This document shows positions 23,115-35,147 of a stretch of DNA of 64,000 nucleotides, piece after piece. A program made the translations under genes and the position numbers. The notes beneath the pieces are model-generated. The model had not been told where the DNA came from. It searched no databases and saw nothing but the letters and a program-made list of their open reading frames with translations. Position 1 is the first letter of the stretch; every line of letters starts with the position of its first letter. Origin of the DNA: Sebastes aleutianus (taxonomy: Eukaryota; Chordata; Actinopteri; Perciformes; Sebastidae); NCBI GenBank assembly GCA_916700875.1, contig CAKAKS010000013.1, positions 13,292,596 through 13,356,595 on the forward strand, in the 5' to 3' direction.

Positions 23115-23483
23115 GTTATGCTATTATTCTTATTCATCTTCTTCTTAGTATTTTTATTACTATTATTATTATTATTATTATAATTATTAGGCTATTATTC
23201 TTATTCATCTTCTTATTCTTAGTATTATTATTTGTATTATGCTATTGTTCTTATTCATCTTCTTCTTAGTGTTATTATTATTATTATTATCATTATCATT
23301 AGGCTATTATTCTTATTCATCTTCTTCTTCTTAGTATTTTTATTATTATTATTATAATTGGGCTATTATTCTTATTCATCTTCTTCTTCTTAGTATTATT
23401 ATTTTTATTATGCTATTATTCTTCTTCATCTTTTTCTTCTTCTTCTTCTTCTTCTTCTTCTTCTTCTTCTTCTTCTTCTTCTT

Positions 23484-23514
<31 letters not shown>

Positions 23515-23585
23515 TTATTATTATTCCTATTATTCTTATTATTGGGCTATTATTCTTATTCATCTTCTTCTTATAATTATTATTA
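22775..23585. repeat. Compound TTA/TTC repeat with ~60-bp higher-order unit
   Basis: A cluster of (TTA)n runs punctuated by a recurring block (GGCTATTATTCTTATTCATC then TTCTTCTTAGTATTTTT), giving about a dozen units of 50-70 bp. It ends about 400 bp before the OGA-like start codon. Confidence 0.9.
23433..23513. repeat. (TTC)n/(GAA)n tract, about 27 triplets
   Basis: A nearly pure TTC run inside the compound repeat. The complementary strand is (GAA)n, a sequence known to form triplex DNA and impede transcription when long. It lies about 470 bp upstream of the OGA-like start codon. Confidence 0.92.
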
Positions 23586-23983
23586 TATTAAACCATAACG
23601 TAATATTTAACAATAATCCCAATAGTCTGTCAGATTTATTATCTCTATTACAATTTTGCTGAATAAATTCAACCCCATAAAAACGACTTCTTTTACAAGG
23701 TCACTTTTGTTATTAGTTTGTTTTTTTCCATTCATGAGCGTTTAAGTGCTAGAAAACAGGAGCTTCCGCTGAGCACCTGAACGCAGCATGACAGCCCCAG
23801 CGCTGTAGAGAGAGGGAGAGGAGGAGAGGAGGAGGAGAGGAGAGGAGGAGGTGGAGGCAGACCGAGGAGAAGCATGAAGAATATCCCCGGTATCTAAGCT
23901 ACCAGACGGGGAGAACATCTCGTCCTCCCTCGCTCGTTAGGGGCCGACTGGAAGAGGAGGGAGGCAGCGAGGCTGAGGGCAGG
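23586..23983 (+). promoter_or_regulatory. Probable promoter and 5' UTR of the OGA-like gene
   Basis: Composition shifts from AT-rich to GC-rich with several CpGs at about 23760-24050. A purine-rich tract of GGAGAGGAGGAG motifs lies at 23808-23850. No TATA box is obvious. The start codon at 23984 has A at -3 and G at +4 (good initiation context). The transcription start cannot be placed from sequence alone. Confidence 0.5.
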
Positions 23984-24026
23984 ATGGAGGACGAGAAGAA
24001 GCAGTTTCTCTGCGGGGTGGTGGAAG
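23984..24026 (+). CDS. oga: OGA-like exon 1
   Basis: Codes residues 1-15 (first base). ATG in good context; MEDEKKQF leads straight into CGVVEG, the first strand of the GH84 barrel. Donor GTAAGA. The N-terminus is about 52 residues shorter than in human OGA. Confidence 0.88.
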
Positions 24027-27000
24027 GTAAGAGCGGCCGACTTCATAACTGACCTCCTGTCACATCATGTGATTTATTTATTTGTTCTTACCTAGGGGGA
24101 CACGATTTTGAACAGAGCACCGTTTGACCTATATATCTCTCAGCATCGGTTTGTCACTTACTGCAGGCTGCAGGAGTGGTGATGTGTGTATGGACAGTGA
24201 CGTATACTGTAGGATGTAAAGGTCTTTATGAGATGATGATGATGGTGATCAGCCAGGCTTGAAGTGGAGATCAAAGAGCAGGCAGTGGAAAAGGATTCAG
24301 TAATGTCTGGTATCAAAGCTGCAGCCCGAGGAGAGGAAGGAAACACTCTGGATAAAAGCTGGAGGAAGTGAAGATGATGGGATGATACTGAAGGTGAAGA
24401 TGATGACTGAGATAATGATAATGATGGCTGGAGACTGGGATGATTTGATGATGGAGATGGAGATGCTGGGACAGAGGATGATAGTGGTGATGATATGAAT
24501 CGAATAATCGAATATCGGGATATTATGTTGTGATACTGTTTCGATTCTCAAAAACACTATTGATTTTTAACTAATAGTTTACATGCAAAGATGAACTAAG
24601 TCAAAGACATGCATCCTCTCAAAGTAGTGCCATGATGTTGTATGTTACAGGGACATAAATGCAGATCGCACTGTTTTGATTGCATAATAAAGTAAACATT
24701 TTGGCGGTATATCACAATATATCGCCTTACTAACAATATCGCCATATATTGAATCACAACCCCTGTATCGTGATACTTATAGTATCGTCAGATTCTTGCC
24801 AATACACCGCCCCTAATGACAATGACAAAGCACAATATAGACTAATTACATAACTAAATACATCCTCTCATCTCACAACCACACACACACACACACACAA
24901 TATGAAGAAATTATGCTGCAAATATGCATCTGATTTTATGGAATACAAGTACCGACCCTGAAAATAAAACTAAAATATTGTTTTCTGTGTAAAAATCTGA
25001 AGGAAGACAGCGACGATAACAATCCAGTGAGAAGAGGTGATAAGCCAGATCTGTTCTGTCTGTGTCAAAGCTATATTCAGTGCTAACATTTGTTACTTTT
25101 TACAGTTGTGCAGTCACGATACCTGCACACTAAACTGTGTTGAGTAATTATGGAGATGATTATGTGATTTCATCACAGATTGACAGAAAGGTTGCTTGTC
25201 AAAACTGTTGGCATTTATGGTGAGAACAGATCGATATGCCGGTAAAATGAAGTGGAAATCTGCCTGTCATCTTTTTTTTTTACTGCTGATTAATCGATTA
25301 ATGTCAGAGAACAGTGAAAAATGTAACTTTAAATGTTTAGCTTTGACCAAAACCCCCAAATATCCAATTCAAAAGCAGCAAATCCTCCCATTTCAGAAGG
25401 TGAACCCAGCAAATGTTTGGCATTTTTTATTAATTAAATGACTTAAACGCTTATTGATTCTTAAATGTTTTCAATTAAATTGTTTCAGCACTGGTCTGTT
25501 TGTCCACTTTGCAGCTCTATATTTCTCACATAATCTGGTTTCACAGCCCTTTGGGATGTGTTTGTTGTGTAAAAATTCATATTGCAGTAATAATAAAAGC
25601 ATGACACATCATGCAGCTCTAGCACGAACCCTTATTACTAATTCCTGGAGCCCCTCAAACCTGCGTGTTTCCCAGTCCCATGTGGTGGCATCCAACGGAG
25701 TTAGTAATTAGGTCTGGCTTAGTGCACACAGGTAAACGTGTCGCACACACGCACACCAAAATGCACACTCCCCACGTGCATACAGGAGAAGTCTGGATTG
25801 TTAGTGGATCAGATTTGCTTCACACTATGACCCACTTACTGTGCACACATATGCACGCGCACGCACACATTGCAGACTTATTCAAAAACACAAAGGAGGG
25901 AGAGGGACACTGGAGATGCTCCCATTTCTAAAAATAGAAAATGTGATGGAGAGTGGAGCTGGAGATGAATTATGCCTCCGCCAAACACAGGGGATGTGGC
26001 CGAGCAGGCCCTGGAGGAGCTTGCATCGTTTTATGTGCCTGTACGTTCAGCACCGTAGCTGATGACTGTCCAGTTTGTGATTAATTGCTACAGAGCTTGG
26101 AACAAAAAAAATAGTACAGCCATTAGAACCATATGATATGATAATATATGCTATGGAATGCCATGGTGCATAATCAGTGTTCATGCATATATCTGTCTGA
26201 ATATAAAAAAAGGGGGAAATTTACAGCAAAGATATAGTGACGTGTGTATGTTTACTCTGCAGGTTTCTATGGGAGGCCCTGGACTATGGATCAGAGGAGG
26301 GTTCTCTTCCAATGGTAAGTCTATCGCCACTCATTATAGTAGCTTGCTACACCCGATTCGACTGTTATCAGGCCATTAAATAGGCGTTATCAGTCGCTAC
26401 AAGCACCATAGATGTGGATCATTGGGGGCCTACTACGCTGTAAAAGTGAAAGTGAAACTTAAAAGCAACACGTTCTAACATGTTGTAAAACTGAATGAAA
26501 TGTCACGTTTTGAACACAAACAAAAAGGCTTCATTAGGTTTGGGCAACAAAACTACAACTTCATTAGGTTTAGGCAACAAATCTACAACTTCATTAGGTT
26601 TAGGCAAAAAAAAACAGGTTAGGCAAAAAAATTACAACTTTTTTAGGTTTAGGCAACAACACTTCAACTTCATTAGGTTTAGACATAAAAATACACTTGT
26701 ACCTTGCATTGTGTTTTGGGTTAAAATAACTACGAACAGAAAGACAACTACACATTGTTGGTTTCACACGGGATGCGAAATCCAGTCTCCGAGGTGAAAA
26801 CCCTCCATCGTCCCCGTCCATCGTCCTCGACAATCGTCCCCGACCATCGTCCCAGACCATCGTCCCCGACCTTCGTCCCAGACCATCGTCCCCGACCATC
26901 GTCCCAGACCATCGTCCCCGACAATCCTCCTCGACCATCGTCCAAGACCATCGTCCCCGACCTTCGTCCCAGACCATCGTCCCCGACCATCTTCCCAGAC

Positions 27001-30000
27001 CATTGTCCCCGACCATCGTCCCCGACCATCGTCCCAGACCATCGTCCCCGACCATCGTCCCAGACCATCGTCCCAGACCATCGTCCCAGACCATCGTCCC
27101 AGACCATCGTCCCAGACCATCGTCCCCGACCATCGTCCCAGACCATCGTCCCCGACCATCGTCCCAGACCATCGTCCCCGACCTCCATCCCTTATAGAGT
27201 TTCAAACTGTTTATACTACAGTGCCTGACTTCCTCTTCTACTCCTGTCATAATTACTACAGTAGATGGAGGTCACTGTTGTGTTCTTTTATACCTTCTTT
27301 CAGTGATCTACCATGTGCATAGATGATAAAACCTACTAGTGGGTGTAGTAGGCCCATTCTGACCCACATATATGGGGCTTATAGCGACTGATAACGCCTA
27401 TTTAGTAGCCTGACAACAGTCTAATCGGCTGCTTGTAAACTGTAATGAGCCTGCATGTACAGTACTGTATGTGAGCACAGGTGTCCATACATATGTGTCT
27501 TGTTGACCTGGTCAGAGGGGATGTTTTTGTGTGGTTGCTCTTCACATGAACAGCGTGAGCTCAGGAGCTACCGACCTGACGCCTGTGGGCTGATCCCAGC
27601 TGCATGCCTCTATATCAGTGCCAGGCAGGCCTGAGAGAAATCACTGAGGCAGAATGACTCCAAAGCAAAGGGCAGGCTCGTCCTCAGTCTTGAGGCTCAG
27701 CCATGGATGACAGGAGGGGCAGAGGGAGGGGATGGATACTGCATACTGTTCTAGTGGGAGCAGAAAGAGGGTCAAAGATGGTGACAGTCAGTCGGTCCAC
27801 CACTTTGATCCAAACTGAAATATCTCAACAACTAATGGACGGATTGCTATGAAATATTGTACAGACATTCATGGTCCCCAGAGGATGAATGCTAATGTCG
27901 TTGGTAATCTCTTAATTTTAGAGTGCCATCATCAGATCTAAAAGTCTAAATCTATAATTTCTATTTCTAGGTCAAATGTTCTATAAAGTACAGTCTTAGC
28001 AGTAGCTCTAGACTTTTTGATTTTCATTAGGGCTGTCCTCGACCAAAGAAACTCTTACAGGTCTTCCTAACATACAGCGAGCAAGCAAACTCTAGAGAAT
28101 GGTGCACGAAAAATTGTCCAGATATAGTATGAGCGATTGATTAACTGTCAGTCACTGTCTGTTGATTTTGACCAATGAAAATAGGTTGGAGGTGCGTGAA
28201 ACTTAAAGGGACTGTTTGTAACTTCTTACACGTATAAATCACCCGGGTCGGTGTCCCATGCAAAGTTCATTATATCTAGTGAAGCCCGTCTTGCAAAACA
28301 GTGTTGGCCGCGATCGGAGGACGCGGGGGAGACCGTAGCTTTGGTCTCCAGGGCCGGAGTCTCTGCTGTACTCTGCTCCTCTGCTCCTCTGCTCCTCTGC
28401 TTGCTTGCCTTCACTCAGCTCGCTCCACCTCACGCGCATGCGCGCAAACTACACACTGCAGAAGATTTCGTAGCTCTGACAATATGTAGTGAATGTACAG
28501 TGGACGTTTGTGCAGAAATAACTGCTGCAGCTCCTCCAGACCAACAGAGGTTTTCCGTGTCTTGTGAAGTGACGGGGCTCTGCAGCGAGAAATCATCGTC
28601 TCTGACTGGATGCCGGTGTCTCCCTCTGACTGCGGTCGGGAGGCTGAAGCAGGAAAAGCCAACACCAGGATCAGCAGTGATTCATGGAGAGACCTTTGTC
28701 TGGTCAGCTAACATTACTGCCAAGCAGCTGAAATATAGAGTGATATTGTGGTTTTAGTTGACGTGTGTCGCCTCACTGTTTTGAGCAATACTCGTTCATG
28801 TCTATTTAGAGCGAGCAAGCACGACTCCGCCGCTGACTTTCGTTGACTTAACGGCCACAGGTGTCGCTGTTAACAAGCATTTCTGATTCTTACAAACAGT
28901 CCCTTTAAATAGAGTCAGGCAAGCGTTTTTTTTAAAACAAGCGACATGTTCGCTCACTAGTGGAGCAGGTTAGGACATCTTCATTGGGAAAAACGGAAAC
29001 AATCTGATGTTTGTTTCTTTGCATTGCATCCAGTTAGGAAGAGGTGTTAGTCGACTAACACTCGTACGATTTTGTCGACTAATCAATCAGCTGATTTTAT
29101 CGACAGATCTGTGATCTGCAAAGAATCACACAAAAGCACCACTTTAGATCTTGTGTTTACCAGAGATGTGCTCATAGAAATAAGTCACTAAAAACGACTA
29201 ATCGACTAAAGAAATCTTAGTCGATTTTGACCAAAACAACAGATTAGTCGATTAATCGACCAAGAGGGGGCAGCCCTGATGTTCAGTATCTTAAAGTTTG
29301 TCCATTTAATGGCACAAATATTCACTGTTTCCTCCAGAATATTATGCTCAGGGTTGAAAACCCTCTACAGTAAAATGTACCTATTGAATGTTAAGTCTGC
29401 TGCCTTGTAAAGAAGGATGAAAGGGGAAAATTGTTTTCTCACCACATTTTCTTAAACTAGAATCAGTATACTTAAATCATTCTAATACAGAATGTAAGTG
29501 TCCTCGTGACCTTTTTACAGAAGGAAGACTGCGCTGTGCCCGTGGCTCTTTATTTAGCGACAACATTTTTTTTTCCATGCAGAGACCTTCACACCAGGGA
29601 GCTGCTCAGCTCGGCACAACCACACTCTTTGTGTGGAGCGATACAGCGAGGATGGGCTCTCTTTTGCTAACATCATGACGACACAAAAGCCATTTAAACC
29701 AGATAAAATCCCAAATGTTCTATACAGGATGAGTGCGTTGAGAGACAGTGATCCAGATCAAGTCAGCAGGGTTATCAGCCAAGTCTCTTTGAATCTCTCG
29801 CCTAAACAAAACCAAGGCAGCTCCTTCCTTATTGAGACTGCCACAACAGTTCCGTCAACTCACAAAGACACACACGATCGAATCAGCTCACAGTGATCTC
29901 CATGACAGTGAACTACTGTAGAAAACATGAACACACTGATAATGGGTGTCAAATATGAACTGATGCACTAATGAAGGATGTGGCATTCCCTTTTCATGTA

Positions 30001-31590
30001 CATTTATGTTACCCCTTGTGTATACCTCGTTTGTTAGTAGGGGCCCAATTAATTGTTGATGACAGATCTTAGAGTGAAGTAAATCCCTTTTGGGAACGGT
30101 GACACAGTTTTGTAGCTCAACAGCCAATAGCGACAGCCGACTCTGTCCCTGGAGATCAGTTGTTCCCTCTGCTTTCCTCTGCACTTCAATATAGGGTCCA
30201 AATCATTACAGCACACATCTGTTCCTATGACATTATGATAAACTGTATAATTTTTTAGGGCTGTCAATCGATTAAAATATTGAATCACAAGTAATTGCAA
30301 ATTAATCGCACATTTTTTTTATCTGTTCAAAATGTACCTTAAAGGGAGATTTGTCAAGTATTTAAAGGTCCCATATTTTAAAAAAAGTGAGATTTCCATG
30401 ATTTTTTGTATTATATTATTAGTAGGCTTAAGTCCTATATAAATATTGTGAAAGTATCGCAACACTCAATCCACAAGGAAATACACACAGCCCAGATTCA
30501 GAAACTCTGCATTTGAAACAAGCTGTCAGGATTTCTGTCCATTTGTGATGTCACAAATATTCAATATTTAGACCCTTTACACAGATTTAAATGTAAACAT
30601 TCTATATGTGTCCCAGTTTATTACTGGTTGCAGTGTGTGTGTGTGAATGTCATCAGCTGACAGGAAGTACACATGGACCCACGCTGTTGCCTAGCAACGC
30701 AATTCTGTTGCAATTTCGTCGAACTGCGCTAAAACGGAACGTTTCAGACAGAGGGTAAATACAGGCATATTCAGGCCGACAATAAAGGCTTTTTGAACAA
30801 TACAGCATGTAAACATGTTCTAGTAGAAACACAAAATACAAGTATGAACCTGAAAATGAGCATGATATGGGACCCTTAATACTCTTATCAACATGGAAGT
30901 GGATAAATATGCTTGCTTTATGCAAATGTATGTATATATTTATTATTGTAAATCAATTAACAACACAAAACAATGACAAATATTGTCCAGAAACCCTCAC
31001 AGGTACTGCATTTAGCATAAAAAATATGCTCAAATCATAACATGGCAAACTGCAGCCCAACAGGCAACAACAGCTGTCAGTGTGTCAGTGTGCGGACTTG
31101 ACCATGACTTGCCTAAAACTGCATGTGATTATCATAAAGTGGGCATGTCTGTAAAGGGGAGACTCGTGGGTACCCATAGAACCCATTTTCATTCACATAT
31201 CTTGAGGTCAGAGGTCAAGGGACCCCTTTGAAAATGGACATGACAGTTTTTCCTCGCCAAAATTTAGCGCAAGTTTGGAGCGTTATTTAGCCTCTTTCAC
31301 GACCAGCTAGTATGACATGTAGTGGTGTTAAAACAAATTTGCGTTTGATAACCCTAATAATTTTGCAATAAAACAGACAATCAGTAACTAAAACCAAAAT
31401 CACTATAATGTGTCCCCTAAACTTCTATTGACGTCAAGTTACTTTACCATCAGGATGAATTAGATTTCCAATACTCAGCAGCTGAGTGTGTGGGCTCCAG
31501 GCTTATTAATAGATCGTCTTTTTTTAGACTCAAGAGTGGGGTGCAGGCAAAATTCATACAATGAGCGTTGCATAAGTTTGGCAGATTAGA

Positions 31591-31627
<37 letters not shown>

Positions 31628-31767
31628 CTGATTGTGTGTTTGAGGGAGGTAGGTAGCAGCTTTGTGGAGGCGACTTACACACCATCTGTCCAGGAAGAGA
31701 AGCAGGGAGAGAGCGAGAACATAGCCCGCCCACAAATGACAAGGATGATAAGTGCTGGTCCATGTCC

Positions 31768-31800
<33 letters not shown>

Positions 31801-32034
31801 TTCATGTTTTTGTGTGTGTGATGCAGCTATTGTTTCACTCCTAGTACTATGCTCTATTTATAATTCAGGAGGTCATTTCCTGTAACTGAGAAGGCCATGG
31901 GAGCCCTGCGATCAATACCGTGGATCTATTTTCTCGCCGCTTGTTGTTTTTCTGTTGTTTTTTTTCCCCTCCTTCTGTCCTCACCTCTCTCTCCAGGGCT
32001 CCTACAGTACATGACCAAGCTAATATAGCATATG

Positions 32035-32069
<35 letters not shown>

Positions 32070-35000
32070 AAGCAATAGATTATATTTTCAAAACATTTGA
32101 AAAGTGATTTGTGGAATTACCTCAAAGTTCTTGCTCTCCAGAAGGTTCATAGACAGATGCGTCAGACCTCTGACTGTGAAGGAAACAAAAAAACATATTT
32201 GATGTTGTTAAAAAGTGTTAAAGTCAAGCAGCTGTCAACAATGGTTACTGAAAAAAAAAAAATTCTTCCTATCAAATTTCTTTGTTTTCCCGCTTGTTGC
32301 AGAGTCACAGATTTAGCAATGAAATTACTTAAAGGTTCCATATTATAAAAAAGTGAGATTTTCATGTTTTTTTTAATAATAAAGCAGGCTTAAGTCCTAT
32401 ATAAATACTGTGAAAGTATTGAAACGCTCAATCCACGGAGAAATACACACAGCCCGTATTCAGAAACGCTGCATTTGAAACAAGCTGTCAGGATTTCTGT
32501 CCATTTGTGATGTCACAAATATACAATATTTAGACCCTTTACACAGATTCAAACGTAAACATTCTAAATGTGTCCCAGTTTATTCCTGGTTGCAGTGTGT
32601 GTGAATGTCATCAGCTGACAGGAAGTACACATGGACCCAAGCTGTTGCCTAGCAATGCAATTCTGTTGCAATTTTGTCGCAATTCCGTCGAAATGCACCA
32701 AAACGGAGCGTTTCGGACAGAGGGTAAATACAGGCATATTCAGGCAGACAGTATGAGGAAAATAAAGGGTTTTATGAACATTACAGCATGTAAACATGTT
32801 CTAGTTGAAACACAAATACAAATATGAACCTGAAAATGAGCATGATATGGGACCTTTAAAGGTGCACTGTGTAATCCCTAGCCACATGCTCCAAAGAAAT
32901 AGAAGGGCGGGCAGCTGGTTAGCTCAGTCGGTAGAGCGAGCGCCCATGTATCGCCAAGGCTCAGTCCTAGCAGCGGTGGACCCAGGTTCGAATCCGGCCT
33001 GTGGTCCTTTCCGCATGTCATTTCTCTCTCTCCCCCTTTCCAACACTCTATCCACTGTCCTATCAATAAATGCTTAAAAATGCCCCCAAAAAATAACTTA
33101 AAAAAAAAAAAAGAAATAGAAGGGCAACATTTCACCTCTACTACTGGGTCCATACAATCTAAATTTACACTCATCAGTTATAAAAAATGTCAACTACTAT
33201 CTAACAGCAGGGCAAGATTACGCAAAATTTAATTGCAGGACTGCTGAGGGCCGGTTAAAACAACACTGTTAACGTTAGCCATCGGTGTGTTTACCGTGCC
33301 ACTAACTGGGGGCTGTATGGTCCGTGTACGTTTTGATAGTTTGTGTATTAGCATGGGTCTGGGGGTGTTAGAGACGAGGGAACAGCTTGTGTGGTGGCTC
33401 CGCGGGGACAGAGCTTCAGTTTTGCGGCAGTGGCAGCTTGGATAAGGGCCGGCGAAAAAAACAACAGCCCTGGGAGTCACAGCGGCTGGTGGAGTGCTGG
33501 CTCTAACCTGTGTATCGGCAGCAACGGAAGAACGAGGCGTGGGTGCGAGTCATTTTCTCATTTTCTCACTTTGGATTTAACCCAATAAACAAACAGGACT
33601 GAGGGCAGACTGGACGCTACAGTGACTCACTATCGCCTCAGGAACAAGTGTTATTACAAGACAGGACGGGCCGAGGCTAGCTGGTTAGCATGCTCAGTTC
33701 AGTAGATATCTCTGCAACACGATACATGGACGTCTTTGACATAATGTCAGCACCGTGACCTCTTCACATTCTGTTGATAAAGTTCATTTTTTGGAGTGTT
33801 TTAAACTAAAATTCTGGCCAGATCTTACACATTGCACCTTTAAACCTGCACTTCAGTAACATGTTCCCTCCCCATGCCTCCCCCTGTCCACGTCTTTCTG
33901 CGCCAGGATGCAAAGCTGGGGGTTGAACACCTACCTGTACGGCCCAAAAGATGACCTGAAACACAGACTGTTGTGGAGAGAAGTCTACTCTCATGAGGAG
34001 GAGGGTAAGAACATCCCATTCATCCATCTAATACGTCTGTTGATCCAAATAGTCAACCATTCATCTACCAATACGTGCATCCAAGTCATATTAAGTCTGA
34101 TAAATTGTCTGTTTCAGATCTCAGGGCTGGAAATACCTCATTTTTAAATGAATAAATGTCATTTTGTCTCTCTTTAAATTTCAAACGCAAGATTTTCCCC
34201 CTCCTCTTTTCCCCATCCTGCTCTCAGGTCAGCTGCGTACTCTCATAAAGGAGGCCCAGTCGAGAGGTCTGAAGTTCGTTTACGCCCTCTCTCCCGGTCA
34301 GGACATTGTCTTCTCTTCTTCCTGTGATCTGACGCTACTCAAACGCAAGCTGAGACAGGTTATGTGACACAATAAGATAATGAATAAGGATTCCAGCCTC
34401 TGTTTCTTTTTCTGTCTCTCACACACACTCTCCTCTTCTCTCTCTCTCCAGGTATCAGACCTGGGCTGCCAGGCGTTTGCCATTCTGTTCGATGACATCG
34501 ATCACTCCATGTGTCAGGCGGACAGCGAGGCCTTTTCTTCATTCGCCCACGCTCAGGTCACTGTAACCAATGAGATCTATCAGTTCTTGGGGGAACCACC
34601 CGTCTTCCTATTCTGCCCTACTGGTAGGAGAGCTGAACTGAATTGAATTAGAAAGTTTGAGATCTACAGAACCTTTTTTTACTGATGATGTTTCTCTCTC
34701 CCTGTAGAGTACTGTGGTTCTCTGTGTTCTCCCAGCGTATCAAAGTCTCCCTACCTGCAGACTGTTGGAGAGGATCTGCTGCCCGACATAACAGTGATAT
34801 GGACCGGTAAATATGAAGTGATGAACTAATTATAACTGATGAAAATCTAACATTTAAACTGTCTTCTTTGCCACTCTGTACATAACGCAGCTGTATTCCT
34901 GCAGACATAAACCAGAGTCCTCTTCTTGTTTTGTGTTTTTTTAAGCCTCATTAGTTGACCTGCTAATAACACACTGGCAAATGCAAATGACATGCAGATA

Positions 35001-35087
35001 GGTACAGGCACAAATCCACACGCAACCTCCTCCAAAGACCAGAACAAAAAAATGATTTAGATGCACATCCACCCACACCAGGAAGTA

Positions 35088-35147
<60 letters not shown>

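Noticed and set aside
26600..27250. Long open frames (up to 216 codons) on both strands
   Set aside because: They are created by the 13-bp minisatellite, with no start context, splice logic or family resemblance.
28251..28757. 168-codon open frame as a gene
   Set aside because: It lies inside a TTAA element and is not kept open in the other copies of that family.
29633..29896. 87-codon open frame as a gene
   Set aside because: No resemblance to a known family, no splice or promoter support, and it lies in an intron.
32909..32996. tRNA gene
   Set aside because: It has A and B boxes but continues into a SINE body with an A-rich tail and target duplication; it is a retroposon head.
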